Source: Moniliella sp. 'wahieum'
Lineage: Eukaryota > Basidiomycota > Moniliellomycetes > Moniliellales > Moniliellaceae
Assembly: GCA_003971905.1 (NCBI GenBank)
Contig: RSEE01000024.1
Location: 310,001 to 374,000 of the forward strand
Reading direction: 5' to 3'
DNA length: 64,000 bases
Part shown: positions 34,136-45,951 of the stretch, one piece after another
Position numbering within the stretch: the first letter of the stretch is position 1
Layout: every line of letters begins with the position of its first letter
Translations under genes and position numbers: made by a program
The notes under the pieces: generated by a model
Told to the model about the DNA's origin: nothing
The model's input: the letters and a program-made list of their open reading frames with translations, nothing else
The model's database searches: none

Positions 34136-35029
34136 AGGGGCAGAGGAGGAGGCAGAGGCCGAGGAGGAGCAGAGGCCAAGGAGGAGCAGACCAGACGGAA
34201 AAGACAGCGTAGGCCGCGGGAAGGCGGGGGAGCGGCGGGGCAGGTTTCTTCCCTCGGCCTTCGGCCTTCGGCGTCTCGGCGAGTGGCCGGCCGGGCGGCA
34301 GAAGCTGTTGATTGATCTGAGACTCGGATCTGATCATCCATCCATCCCGCCATCCAACACCCCGCCCGCCAGTCGCCTGCCTGCCACCGACGCCCCCCGC
34401 GTCTCTCCCGCCGCTGCCCACGCGCGCCAAGCCTCCCCCCCACACACGCCCACCCAGCAGCCTGGAGCCCCTAGCCCCCGCTCGCCCACTACCGGCTACC
34501 CCCATCCCCCGCGGCGCCGTCGCCCACGTCATCTCCCCCACCGCCAGCCGCCCCACACCCCATCGCGTGTCACCGGTCACACGTCACACGTCACGTGCAT
34601 CCATCGCCACCGCAGCCTGCTCCTCACCAGTCACACACTGCCCCCCCGCCGCCAAGTCACCATATCACACACTATGCATCATGCATCATGCATCCCGCAT
34701 CACACGCCCATCCATTCCGCCCGCCGTTCCCGCGTCCAATCGGTCCAATCTTGTCACGTGAGGTATGTGCATCCCTCTGTACCTTACCCTTTCATTCCCT
34801 CTGCCACACCACCGCCTGTGATTTTGACGCTTGCAAGATGGACGGTAGATTCATCCGATCGTCCGTTCCTCACGACGACGCCCCTCTCGCCCCGTCTCTG
34901 GTCCGCAATGCAACTCACCACAGACGACCGCGCCGCACATGCCCGTTTTGTCGTTCACCTCTGTCATCCCCTCCATCTTTTCCATGGGGTCTTATCAATG
35001 CAGCCACCAATATCATCTCGATATCAGTG
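34136..35029. other. Intergenic region between TLC gene and inverted duplication
   Basis: C-rich sequence with GTCACACGTCACACGTCACG words (34575-34600) and ATGCATCATGCATCATGCAT (34674-34693). No gene is supported. Confidence 0.5.
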
Positions 35030-35190
35030 TGACACCGCACAGGTGTAAAGGCGCCAGTAACCCAAGCCCAGAACCATGCTGTTCATTCCTTCTTGGTGGG
35101 CAGGCGTATTCCCTAGCCGCTTGCGTAGCTCATGTGCAATGCAATACACCATCCACTGCCTGCTCTCTGGTCTTCTACCCAGGCAGTGTC
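35030..35190 (-). repeat. SINE-like dispersed element, copy 3, at outer edge of left arm
   Basis: On the minus strand it reads GAAGACCAGAGAGCAGGCAG, GTGGATGGTGTATTGCATTG, CACATGAGCTAC, GCGGCTAGGGAATA and CTTGGGTTACTGGCGCC, in the family order. The left arm of the inverted duplication begins where it ends. Confidence 0.65.
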
Positions 35191-35322
35191 CCCATCCGTT
35201 CTCCCTCTGCACCAACGGAGCAACCCTGCCTGTCACATGTCACGCATCGTCTGCCGTCTCTACCAGGTGCGCTCAGGCTGAGCGATAAGCCGAATCGCTA
35301 ATCGGCGTCCACCTGGCATCAT

Positions 35323-35328
35323 CACGTG
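35323..35328. promoter_or_regulatory. CACGTG box upstream of left DCAF7-like gene
   Basis: TCACGTGACT sits about 80 bases before the ATG. The same CACGTG, with a shared CCACCTGG nearby, is kept upstream of the right copy (56078-56083) although the rest of the promoter has diverged. CACGTG is a classic bHLH-type (for example Cbf1) binding site. Confidence 0.45.
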
Positions 35329-35407
35329 ACTGGCCCCTGCACCACTCGCAGCAGCATCCCCACTACCCGCAGCCCCGCGCCCAACCACCTCCCCACCGCC
35401 GGCTCCC

Positions 35408-37378
35408 ATGGCTCCGCTCGTCGAGTACCAAGCACCTTGTGCGTCCTGCTCCCCTTGGCTGCGCTTGGCTGCTGACTCACTCGACTTTGTCCCTGCCCCC
35501 GCCCCGCTCGCTCCGCCAGGGCCACTCTACTCACTGGCCTGGTCCTCGTCGCCCGTCATCTCCTCCACCACGGACTTCTCTGAGGACCTGACAGGCCAGC
35601 ACGCACCTGCTTCTACCGATACTCCCTACTCGGGCGATCTCCGCCGCCGCGCCAGCCGCCGCGGACGCCCAAACCACCGTCCCATTCCCGAGGGCGGCCG
35701 CGTGGCCATCGGCAGTTTCTTTGAAGAGTTTGCCAACCGAGTGCAGATCGTTGGGCTCGAAGTGGGCCCTGATGGGTGCGCAGTCTCTCCCTCCTCACTC
35801 CCCTCTCGCTTCTGCTTGCTTCGTAGATCTAACCCTACCCTTGCTGACGATCTGCAGCCAAGCGGAAATGCCGTTGCTGGCCGATGCGTCCCACCCGTAC
35901 CCAGCTACCAAACTAGCGTTCCAGCCTTCGACGCTCTCCTCTGCGCCTACCTTTCCTAGCTTAGGCGGTGCCCGCGCCGGGACTGGATCCGAAGCTGCCG
36001 CAGCTGCCGTGGCAGCGGCCAACAACTATAGTCCCAATACCAAGCAATCCACTTCCCAGGCCGCTGCGAGCGTTGGCTTACCAGACTTTTACCCGGACCG
36101 GGAGTTGCTCGCCTCGTCAGCCGACTCGCTGCGGATTTGGGAGATCAGTCGGAACGAGCGGTGGGCGAGCACAGCAGCAGAGGCGGAGGAAGAAACGCGC
36201 CGCGCCTCGGGGCGTATCAACGCATCGTCACGCTCGCGCCGTGCCGTGGCGGACGAGGTGGGAGTAACTTGCGCTTCAATTTGGTGGAAAAAAGTGTGTT
36301 GGCACATTCCCATTCCCATTCGGCCCGTAGCCCACCAGCACCTATGACGTCGTTTAGCTGGAACGTACCTTCGCCCTCGCTCGTCGTTACCAGTTCCATC
36401 GATACCACATGCACGATTTGGGACTTACCTACGCGCACGGCACTTACCCTGCTCATCGCACACGATAGCGAAGTGCACGATGTGGATTGGTGTCCCGGGA
36501 GTGCGGATGTGTTTGCGACAGTGGGCGCGGACGGGAGCGTGCGCATATTTGACCAACAACATCTCGAAAATTCCACTATCATCTACGAAACCTCGGCGTC
36601 GGATAGCATGCTGTCCCGGCCGGCGACGCGGAACGACAGTGCCAGTGCCAGTGGAGGTGGAGCGTCGGGGCGTGCACCGCCGTTGTTCCGGATCGCATTC
36701 AACCCCTGGGACGCGAATTACCTCGCGACGTTCAACCTCGAGTCCAATACGGTGCAGGTACTGGACGTGCGTGCGCCCGGCGCGCCCATTCTTGAGCTGC
36801 GTGGCCACACGGCCAGTATCAATGCTGTTTCCTGGGGCCCGCAGGGCGGCTGGGCCGGCCCAGGCCTCGGTCCATCCAAAGGAATGGTATGCACAGGCGG
36901 GGACGACTGTCAGTGCCTTGTGTACGACTTGGCTAGTACGACGCTCCGCACGGCAAGTCAACAAGGTCGGCGTAGTCGTAACTCCCACTCCAATCCCAAC
37001 GCCATGACCCCGGGCCAGTCGCACAGCTCGATGAGCATGCACGGTGTGCCCAGCCCGGCGCCCACTAGCTTGTCCACCTACTCAGCTTCGTCCTACACGT
37101 CTCGTGTGCCGGTGGAGCAGCCCGTGCTCGCCTACACGTCCCATGAGATGGTCAACAATGTGGCCTGGCTACGTGCGCCGGTTGTCAATCCCGAGCCGGT
37201 GGCGAGGGCAGCCTCGCACCCCAGTAGCGACACGGTCGTGCAAGAGTGGGACGAATACACCAAGGGTGTTCTGCCGCCGGGCCAGAGCCCGGTACCCGGA
37301 AGTCACACGGCCAAGTGGAAGGAACCTGATTGGCTGGCACTGGTCAGCGGTAACTCGGTACGGGCACTGCGGGTGTAA
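35408..37378 (+). CDS. DCAF7/WDR68-like WD40 protein, left copy
   Basis: Orthologue of the DCAF7/WDR68/AN11/TTG1 WD40 scaffold, which binds DYRK-type kinases and CUL4-DDB1 complexes in other eukaryotes. Exons: 35408-35438, 35520-35775, then 35858 onward. Introns 35439-35519 (GTGCGT..CCAG) and 35776-35857 (GTGCGC..GCAG) give YQAPWPLYSLAWSS and GLEVGPDGQAEMPLLADA. Hallmarks are IGSFFEEFANRVQIVGLE, HPYPATKLAFQP, SIDTTCTIWDL, LIAHDSEVHDVDW, VGADGSVRIFDQQHLENSTI, and the C terminus WLALVSGNSVRALRV. Two low-complexity insertions (about 36620-36670 and 36960-37100) exceed the usual ~340-residue length, giving about 600. The frame moves by one base between RRAS (about 36215) and NLRF (36268). The right copy has the same offset at the same place. 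Confidence 0.88.
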
Positions 37379-38989
37379 GCGCTCAGAACACTTGCCTTCC
37401 CTCCTGGCGGGGTCGCTGGGATTGGTGGTGGCTAGTGAGCGCAGGAACTGGATCTGGATCTGGAATGGGAGACCTCCTCGTCCGGCTGTATATATGCACT
37501 TGGTTACGGACACACGTACCGCGTCCGTCGACTGCCGCGCTGGGCATGCGGAAGGGCACGGCAAGCAGGTAGGAGCGCTGGTGTGTCACCTTCTCTTCCA
37601 CAGGCAGGGCGCGTCTCAACCGTAGAAGAGACCGAGGGGAGAGGGTGGGTCGTGGGGTGAGGCAAAGCCTGAGGGGTAGTTAACCTGCCTGTGCGCATAG
37701 CCATCTGGCCTATGGTTTGCCCCGCATCCCATCCAGTAACTTTCCACGAGCAAGTGCTATCGGATTTGATGATATTCTTAGTGCCGCAGGGGGCTTCGCC
37801 TGCTTCGTCTGCTTCAGTCGCTGAGTCACTCAGTGGCAGCAAGTCCAATGTAGTTTACGGTGGGAGAGGGGATTACTACGGAACAGCCCAACAAGGCAGT
37901 TAGGGGATGGAGTTAGTAGCGTTAGGCCTCAACATTCAATGTCCTCCACGGGCTCCCATTGGCATCAAGACAGCAAGCAAGATGTGTGTCGGCACAGGAA
38001 CGAAATACTGAACTACTGCAGTGAGACTCAATGGAGATGATGTAGTTCACCGCTCGGATGTCGACCACAATGAAGTCCATCCGTCTCCACACGCGGTACC
38101 TCGGGCCAGTTTTATGGGAACGGGTGGCGGGCACCACAAAGAGTCCTGATCTGGCATTTTTCCTGGTTCCCTAAACGGGTTGGGCGCCACAAAGAAACAT
38201 ATTGCACGCCGGATGAGCGGGTCGGTTTAGGCGCAGCACTTTCTCTTTGCCGGGTCTCGGCCGTAAGCTCAGTCAATGATATGGGTGCCGAATAGAGATC
38301 GAGGGACATGTACTGATTCTGCACAATATACTCTAAACGATCACATACATACCTCTCACAAACCGGTGCGGACTAAGTGGAACATGTAGAGAAAAACAGC
38401 AGACGGAGATGTCCAAAACAGATGCGTTTTTTTTTTCTTTAAATAGTACTGTAGTGAACACATAAACCGTAAAGGCCCTGACCTAGGAGACAGCTAGTCT
38501 CTAAAGCCCACAGAACAGAACTTCAAGTGACGAAATATCAACAAGTAACGTCGGAGGAGACCGAGAGGTAAGGGATTGGGAAGGAGATGAGGAAGAAGAG
38601 GTGGTGGCGAAGAGGGCAATACAAGCAGTGGGAAAGGGAGTGTACACATGGCCTGCTGATAATGGCACTTGAAGCGTGCAGCAACTCAAGCCAGGGTCTG
38701 GCTTCCACAAAACTGTACCAATCAGGCCAGACGGCCACGCGTCACGGTGACATGGGAACAGGACGCCCAAGAGAGTATAAGAAGGAAAACAAAGCATGAA
38801 GATGAATGGCCCCGAGCAGAACGGATCGAGTCAGGAAAAGATGTAATACAAAATGATGAGAGATGAGGTATGTCAGATGCAGGAAAAAGTGCGGTGTGGC
38901 AAGATGGTGGTGTCGGAGGTGTTGAGTGGGTGTGGTGCATTGAGCAGTATGCTTGCAGAGTGGCATAGTTTGCAAACCAGGCAGCTTCA
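37379..38989. other. Intergenic part of left arm
   Basis: The region between the convergent DCAF7-like and zinc-finger genes. It aligns in reverse with 52259-53966. The segment 38450-38660 is the one also found at 12925-13130. There is a T-rich run at 38427-38439. No gene is supported. Confidence 0.6.
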
Positions 38990-40488
38990 CTATGCTTCAG
39001 CTTTCTGCTGGTCGTCGAGGACACGCACAACAGCCCGACGCAGCCGGGGGCACTTCTTCAAGGCCTGGATAAACAGCTGGACAGCACGAGCTAGCAGGGG
39101 ATTCGTTTCGTCCACATCTGCATTCCGTGGAGCTGGCGCACCGGCTTCCTCCGCATCGATCCGGCTCAGGGCAAGGCGAGCAATGGCATTGTGGCCCGAG
39201 CCTTTGCAGGCAAGGTGGTACGCCAGGCCCTTGGTATCCTCAAACGTGCGGTTGCACGGGAACGAGTGGACTTGGGCACCCATGTACTGCGTATACTCGC
39301 TGTCCCCCCCTCCGACCTGGAGGGTGAGAGCGAGATCGAGTGGACTGCGCACTTGGCCCAGCGCTTCGGCCATGCAGGCCATTGGCTTGGGTGCCGCTCG
39401 AAGCAAGCCCGCCTGCATGAACGTGGCTGCTTCGGCGCGTGTCATGCCCTTGGAACAAGGGCCGGTGGCGTAACGCACCCCCCATCAGGGTCCTTTTGAA
39501 GCGCTCCGTGGCACAGATGCTTGACGCCCCTGCCAGTCACTTGGATGTGGTATTCAATCGCTTGCACTTTGTTGTACCCCGCCAGACAGTGGGGCAGGGA
39601 GCACATGTACAGCGAATTTCGCACGGCCGCCACTACCCCCGTGGCGTGCTTCACACCCACAAGTGCAGCATGACACCGTTGCACATGCTCTTGCAGTTCT
39701 TTGCCCGTGGCATATGTGGCCAAGATCCCCGTCCGCTCCTCCTTGTGCTCAGGTTCCAAAAGCGCCTGTTGATCGGACGGGAGGCGAGAGCAACGCTCCA
39801 GGATGGAAATTTCAGACGCGTCCGGCGTAAAGATCCGCATCCACTGCAACTTGCACCACGGTACGCCACAGCCGTACGGACGCACTAATGGGTCAGCCGG
39901 GCGTGCGACCACGTCGCATCGGATACTCCGGTTCCGGGTCCTGGGGGGCCTAGCTGGCGCCGTAGCCGTAGCCTCCACCTGGATGCTCCCTCCCGGCTCG
40001 CCCTGCTCGTCTCGCACCGGTCGCGAGCGCTGAGAAGGACGATATTGAATGTCTGGGGGCATGTCCATGCGGTCGCGGGAGGTAATGCGAGTGGGGGGAT
40101 GGGTAGGGGAAGAATCTGGCCCTGAAGCCATGACAGTGTCAACGGAGGTGAAACTGGAACGGGCACGAGAAGCGTCACCGTCGCCGGTGGGATCGTGAGA
40201 GGAAAAGCCAGACACGATAGGCGAAATATCAGTTGACGTGGGGTTGGACGGTGGCGTGGGAGGGATAAACACTACGGGGATGGGGGAAACGATGTGGTGT
40301 AGATCGGCATACGCATTCGATGATAGCCCCGTCGACATGCCACAAAGCGTCAGCGCGCCTCGCAACACATCATCATCACATTCGTAGCGGTTCGCTCCTG
40401 TGTTGCGAGATGGGATAAGCGACTTTCCTCGGAGAAGAGACGGACGGCGACGGAGATAGGGAGACGCACCAATGAGATAATGCGGCAT
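38990..40488 (-). CDS. C2H2-like zinc-finger protein, left copy, reading frame broken
   Basis: Same protein as the intact copy at 50759, but one base is lost where GATGAGGGGGTGCG of the right copy reads GATGGGGGGTGCG (about 39480). As read, the first part ends ALQKDPDGGCVTPP and the second resumes ATGPCSKGMTRAEAATFMQ. Single-codon differences (ERC-SRL for ERCLSRL, TFMQAG for TFMQQAG) also mark this copy. The probable first intron at 40469-40398 (72 bp) is preserved. It may be a decaying duplicate or an assembly indel in a G run. The C-terminal stop at 38992-38990 is shared with the right copy. Confidence 0.7.
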
Positions 40489-41699
40489 CGTCTATGCAGG
40501 CGTCGAAGAGAGTGAAGGGGGTGAAGGTGGTGGTGTGCGGTCTAGAAGGGATGCGACAGGCCGCTCATCCCCTTACAGCGGGGCGAGGAGGGGGCGGGCG
40601 TGGTAAGGGTGGCGGGCGTGTTGGGGGACGCAGCTGGGGTGAGGGCAGCATCTCTCCGCTTCTCTCCGTCTCCGACTTGAACATAATCATATTGAGTAAA
40701 CGGTCACTATTGCAAGGGTAAGCGTCACACCACACTCCCTCCGCAAGTGTAGGCACCGCGGAATCGCCTGGTGCGCCACTCTGCGCGTCCGTTGCTAGTC
40801 ATCAGCATCGGCGATACCGATGGAGTGCGCGGCAGAGGGGGGGCAGGGGATCGGTGCGCTGTTTTTTCGAGTGGGGCTGTCTCTGGAGGAGGAGGAGGTC
40901 GAGGAAGTTGCCCGTAAGACAGCTTGCTTCTCCCACTGCCTGCATCTCTTCGCTTGTGTGCCTCCCCCTCTTCCTTCCTCCCCCTCTTCCCTCCTTCCCG
41001 CCTTCCCCCGACGCCCGCGCTGCTGTGCGCTGCCCCCATTGCGAACGCGGCGGGGTGTGGGGGCGCAGGGTCTGGACAAGGGACTACCTGCGGGGCGTTT
41101 GCTCCGTCACACATCTCCCTGGTTCGATGCATCCGTAGGGACTGGGGACTGCCTGGACTATAGGGAGACGACTTGCAGCAATAATTGGTTTTGGTTACAC
41201 TGTTGGGCACGAGCCACATTGATTGGTTAAATTACACTGAGCACAGAAGAGCCGCTTTTGATAAAAAATTACACTACTGAGCAAGAGCCACCGCTTTTTT
41301 TCCCAGTACACTCTGCAAGCGCCACGCAGTCTCCAACTCCGTAATGTTCAACTTGAAGGCAAAGAGCTTGGAGACGGGGGATCTGAACTCCGCCGACAGA
41401 GCCTGCCATCAAAACCCGCGGGTAATGCATGGCTGGGTGGCCATCGCGCCAGTGTGAACGGGGATGGTGCTGCTACAGCCGAGGGGCGTGAGGTGGCGAT
41501 GATCGATGATTATCGAAAAGACGATACACCGGTTCAAACCATCTCTACCGCATATATTTTTTCCTGTTGGGTCCCTTTTGACTACACAGTTTCTGTGTGG
41601 GTAAAGACGCATAGTATGAACAGCAAGCGTGTGCGCTCTCTGCCGCGTAGTGCTTGATACTTCTCTTAGGTCTTCGACCTCTATATGCGGCCGTTAGTA
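40489..41699. other. Upstream region of the left zinc-finger gene
   Basis: Aligns in reverse with 49690-50758, including GATTGGTTAAATTACACTGA and the ATCGATGATTATCG word. The 110-base stretch at 41550-41665 is absent from the right arm. No gene is supported. Confidence 0.6.
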
Positions 41700-41990
41700 G
41701 TAATAGGTGGACTCTGCTGCCGTCCAGTGCCTATCCCCAACCAACTATTCAAGTGATCACAGTCGGTGCTCACAGGGCCCACATCGGAGTGTAACGTAGT
41801 TCTAAGCCACTGGTTACTGTGGCGCCGGTAGCCCAGGCCTGGAACCTTCAGGTTCATTGCTTCCACAATATTCCTTCCTGGAGGCTGAAGTATTCTCTAG
41901 CCGCTGTATTTCATGTGCAAAATGCAATATACGCCATCATGCATTAACTGCAATGTCTGCTCTCTGGTCTTCTATTAAGTACGAAAGGCT
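41700..41990 (-). repeat. SINE-like dispersed element, copy 4, at inner edge of left arm
   Basis: The longest copy. On the minus strand it has GAAGACCAGAGAGCA, ATATTGCATTTTGCACATGA, GGCTAGAGAATACTTC, CAGGAAGGAATATTG, AATGAACCTGAAGGTTCCAG and CTGGGCTACCGGCGCCAC. Its distal end overlaps the arm boundary. A remnant of that end survives at 49620-49690 in the right arm. Confidence 0.65.
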
Positions 41991-42747
41991 ACCACTCCTC
42001 GACTGATGCGGATTGAAAGAAAAAACAACGGGGAAAGGTAGAGTAGTACCGGGCCGGAAGATGACGTATCTTCATCCAAACACTAATACTAATACCTGAT
42101 CGCGCCAGCCATATTGGAGAACAGCTGGGTGCTTTTTTAGAACTATGGAGCCGAAGTGCGGATTTCCAGGACTGGGTCGGGCAAGAGAGAACTCGAGAGG
42201 AAATTGAATGTCGAGGACCGTCATGAAGCCCTAAGGGGGCTGACGGATGAGGCTTGACGTAGTCTGCGGGCTCGTGCACCGTCAGGACGTGTGCATTCAC
42301 ACGGGGTAACAATGATGATAGCGATAACTGTGGGTATATCGTGTCTCCCCTCTATGCCAGACCTCCCTACCATCACTCTCAATTTACTTGGCAGAGAAGT
42401 GTGTTCTCGCCACGCGAGAGTCGAGGAGACCTGGCATGGCAGTCTGAGATCCGACACATGGGAGTGAAAGTTGAAATGTGATGGGTGACGCGTGACGTGT
42501 GAGAAAGGCGGAGGGCGGAATGCGGCCTGAAACTTGAATCTGAAATTGCTGAAACGTGCAGTTTATGTTTACGATGCGGGCCTTTCACTTGGCTTCAATT
42601 TTTTTTTGGCTGCCCGACCGCCTCCACTCCACCTCCACCTCACCTCCATCTCCAACTCCATCTCCATCTCCATCTCCACTCCGTTTCCCTCTAGATCTCC
42701 ACCCACGCCGCCCCCACACAGTCGGCCCTGCTCTTCAACACCCGGCC

Positions 42748-45613
42748 ATGCCGCCACCGCTGCCAACGACAGCATCGCCACCGGCACCTGCGGGAACCAC
42801 GCCGCCGCCTACGGATCCAACTGCTGCCGCCCTGGCCGTTGCTCTTGCCGCAGCAAGGGCTGCTGCGCCCGCTGCGCCCACCGCCCCTCCCCCCTCCGCC
42901 ATTCCCGCTGCTCCCGCCGTACCTCCGTCCACCGGCCCACACGCCCCACCTCCTTCCCTCCCGACGGCCACCAACCGCAACCACCCAGCCTTTGTCAACA
43001 AGCTGCGCAGCATGGTTGACGACCCTTCGACCAACGATCTGATCCGCTGGAGTCCATCGGGCAAGTCCATCTTCATTTGCCACCCCGCCCGCTTTTCGGA
43101 ACAGCTGCTGCCCCGCTACTTTCTCCACCGCAAGCTCAGCAGCTTTGAGCGGCAGTTAAATATGTATGGCTTCCACAAGGTGCCGCACTTGCAGGCCGGT
43201 GCGCTGGCCCCGTCGTGGGGGGGCGCCAGCACGACCCAGCCATTGCCTTCCTCGGCTGGGTCTGCGGGGCCGATTCCCAGCACGCGCACCTCGGCTGAAC
43301 AACAGCAGGACGACCAAGCGATCAATGAGTTCCACGCGTCTGCCGCGCCCGGAGCAGAGGACTTGGAGCTGCGCGAGTTTATGCACGAGTATTTCCAACG
43401 CGACCATCCCGAATGGCTCAACCTGGTTGTGCGCAAGAAGTCCACTCCGCACGCCAATGCAGGGATGAAGAAGCGCTCCAAGGATGCAGTCTACGACGAA
43501 GAACTGTTGGCCCCGACGATTGAGGAGCCGCGAGACCGAACCCCGCCCCCCCATGGCCCGCTTCCGTGGCAACCAATGGGACTGATTGGCGCGCCCCCGC
43601 CGCCCGGGATGCCCAACGCCGTCTCGCCGTACTATGGGCGTCCTCCATCGGACGTGCCTCTTGCGCTGGTCGAAGCCATTCTGGTTGCCAACGGACTGCA
43701 CAGCACCCCCGCCGCCATCGCTGCCGTCGCAGCTACCTTGACGGGGAACAACCCGCATATGGCAGCGTTGAATTCGGGTGCATCTTCTTCTTCCATGCCC
43801 GTCCCTCCGCCCACGACAGCGAGTGGAAGTGGCAGTGGGAGCGGGAATGCGAGTGCGGGTGTTAGCTCTGGGGTGCCACCGGCGCCCGCACCCGAGCTGC
43901 GGAACAACTCTTCGGCCAAGCCACGTGGGTCACCCAACAAAGCGCCGGCAGGGAGCTCGAGCGGGTACACTCCGCCGGGTGGGATGCCGACGTTCCCCTT
44001 TCCCCCGATGGGGGCGGCCAACGCCTACCCCCCCGGTTCGCCCTGGAACATGAATGTGAACCTGGGTGCGGTGTTGCAAACGCTACAGACGACGCAGAGC
44101 GACTTGGTGCGGGAGATTGCGCATCTGCGCACGGCGCAGCACCGACTGTGGCAGGACAGTCAAGAAGAAAAGAAACGGTATCGGAAACACCAGGATGTGC
44201 TACAACGTATTCTTCGGTTCCTCGGGGGCGTATTTGGCGCGACGCCGGCGCTTCCGCCACCGGAAAGTGCGTTGGATCTCGATTCGCCCCCCGAGGCAGC
44301 AGGAAGACAGCCCGCATGCGCCCAAACGGCCGCGCACGTCCTCCTTCCGTACCGACCCTGTCGACCGCGTACCGTCGCCCCAAGGCGCCAACATCGAAGA
44401 ACTGCTCGACTCGGTTCCCGATCTCAGCCCGGCGCCCACATCCACGCCCCCGCCTACCTACACGTACCCGTCCACGTCCACGTCCACCTCCATGCCCCCC
44501 CATCCCGAGCCAGGCCCGTTCGACCCCACCCCGACGGGAAGCGGTACGGTGTTCCCCCCCGCTCGGCGGGGACTGATGATTGAAGGACCCAGCGGATGGA
44601 AAGGGGACCCGTCCTCAGGATCAGCATCGGGATCGGGACTGGCCGTGTCGCCCGCCGAGCTCCCCCCTGGTCCGCGGTTTACGCGACTGCGTTCGCCCCC
44701 TCCCCCGGCGAGCTCGGATGCGGGTGCGGGTGCGGGTGCAGGGTCAGGTTCAGGGCGAGAGGAACGACCGAACCTCTCCCGGTCCCAATCCTCCAGCAAT
44801 CAGGTGCTCAAGGCCACGCCGCCTCGTCGAGGGGCCAAGGCTGCGTCAGTGAGTAAGGACCAGGTAGCGTCGTGGATCCATCAATTGATGAACCAACCTG
44901 CTTCGCCAGCTGGAAGTCCTGGACTCGGACCTTCCTCCCCGCCGTCCGCGTCGGCCCATTGGGACGATGCCTTGAACTCGACCGACGCCCAGGTGCAAGC
45001 GCTGCAACTCTCCATTGCCGCGCTGGCTCAAAGCCTTCACCATGGTCCTGGTACCGGTACTGGCACTGGTATTGGTCCGGGACCAGGCGAGGCGTCGCAT
45101 GTGGATCCGACGCTGGCTCCCTCCTCGACAGCTACACCTTTTGTCCCCTTGGCCCCTTCGGGCTCCTCGGCGCCTACGGCTGCCCCCGACGCAGCGTCCG
45201 GGACCGGAACTGGGACAGAGGTATCGCCTTCGGACCCCACAGCGGAGGAAATGTTGTTCCACCAGTTCCTCCAACCGGATCGGGAGGCCGAAGTGACCAC
45301 GCCCCTTCCTGCGCGTGACTCGGCACGTTTCTCGCCCTCGCCTTCGTCCTCGTCCTCGCTTTCGGCTTCGGCTTTGCCTTCGCCTTCGTCCGTGCCCTCG
45401 GCCTTACCCTCGGCCTTGCCTGATTCGACCGACGGGAAATCCATCGTTCGGGAGATGACGCCGGCTATGCGGGTGCCTACGCCGCCTCCTGCGGCGGTCG
45501 AGGCGGGAGCAGAAGCAGAAGAAGGGAAAAGAGAAGGGGATGTGTTCTCCTTGTCGCCCTTTGAGCCGGACACTACGACTATGCATGTCCCCAGTCCTCG
45601 GCCTACGGCGTAA
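42748..45613 (+). CDS. Heat-shock-factor-type transcription factor
   Basis: Nuclear HSF-family regulator of about 950 residues starting at MPPPLPTTASPP. The N-terminal ~75 residues are Ala/Pro-rich. The HSF DNA-binding domain begins at residue 80 (HPAFVNKLRSMVDDPS, LIRWSPSGKSIFI, LLPRYFLHRKLSSFERQLNMYGFHKV, to 145). It ends with FMHEYFQRDHPEWLNLVVRKK at 211-231, after an unusually long wing loop of about 65 residues. The recognition helix has SSFERQLNMY where the family usually has SFVRQLNMY. A coiled coil for oligomerisation lies near residues 437-496 (VLQTLQTTQSDLVREIAHLR). The C-terminal half is Ser/Pro/Gly-rich. The frame changes once in a CCCCCC run near 44287, after which PRQQEDSPHAPKRPR continues to the stop at 45611-45613. 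No intron is seen. It converges with SYF1, 338 bases away. Confidence 0.88.
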
Positions 45614-45951
45614 CCACTTCACCTCCACCTCCACCTACACCTACAACAGCCAATGTCCGACCCGACGTGGGAGAGTAGAATAGAATGTATCATCTGTACA
45701 GTAGTACTACCTACCTATGTTGCTACCTACCTACCTATGTGTCTACGTTTCTACGTTTCTACCGAAGTTTTAGTTCCCTCTTGGATCCTGGTGAGCGCGT
45801 CTTCATAACAATCAAGCAAGAACGCAGTCACAAGGCGAAACAACGTAGCCACGTAACGCGTAACCACGTAACCACATAGCCTCGTAAGTTCGGTGCGCAG
45901 ACCAACGAGAGGTAGGTACCGATTAAGAGATTAGGTAGTAATTGGCCAAAA
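45614..45951. other. Short region between convergent HSF and SYF1 genes
   Basis: CT-rich start, ACCTACCTACCTATG words at 45707-45740, then AACGTAGCCACGTAACGCGT near 45840. No gene is supported. Confidence 0.5.

Larger units (their letters stand above)
35190..41770 (+). repeat. Left arm of ~6.6-kb inverted segmental duplication
   Basis: Matches 49610-56200 in reverse orientation, gene by gene and through the intergenic DNA: DCAF7-like gene, its 3' region, zinc-finger gene, and about 1.2 kb beyond. Coding parts are roughly 90% alike by eye. Non-coding parts show many small indels. The left arm has about 110 extra bases at 41550-41665. Confidence 0.9.
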
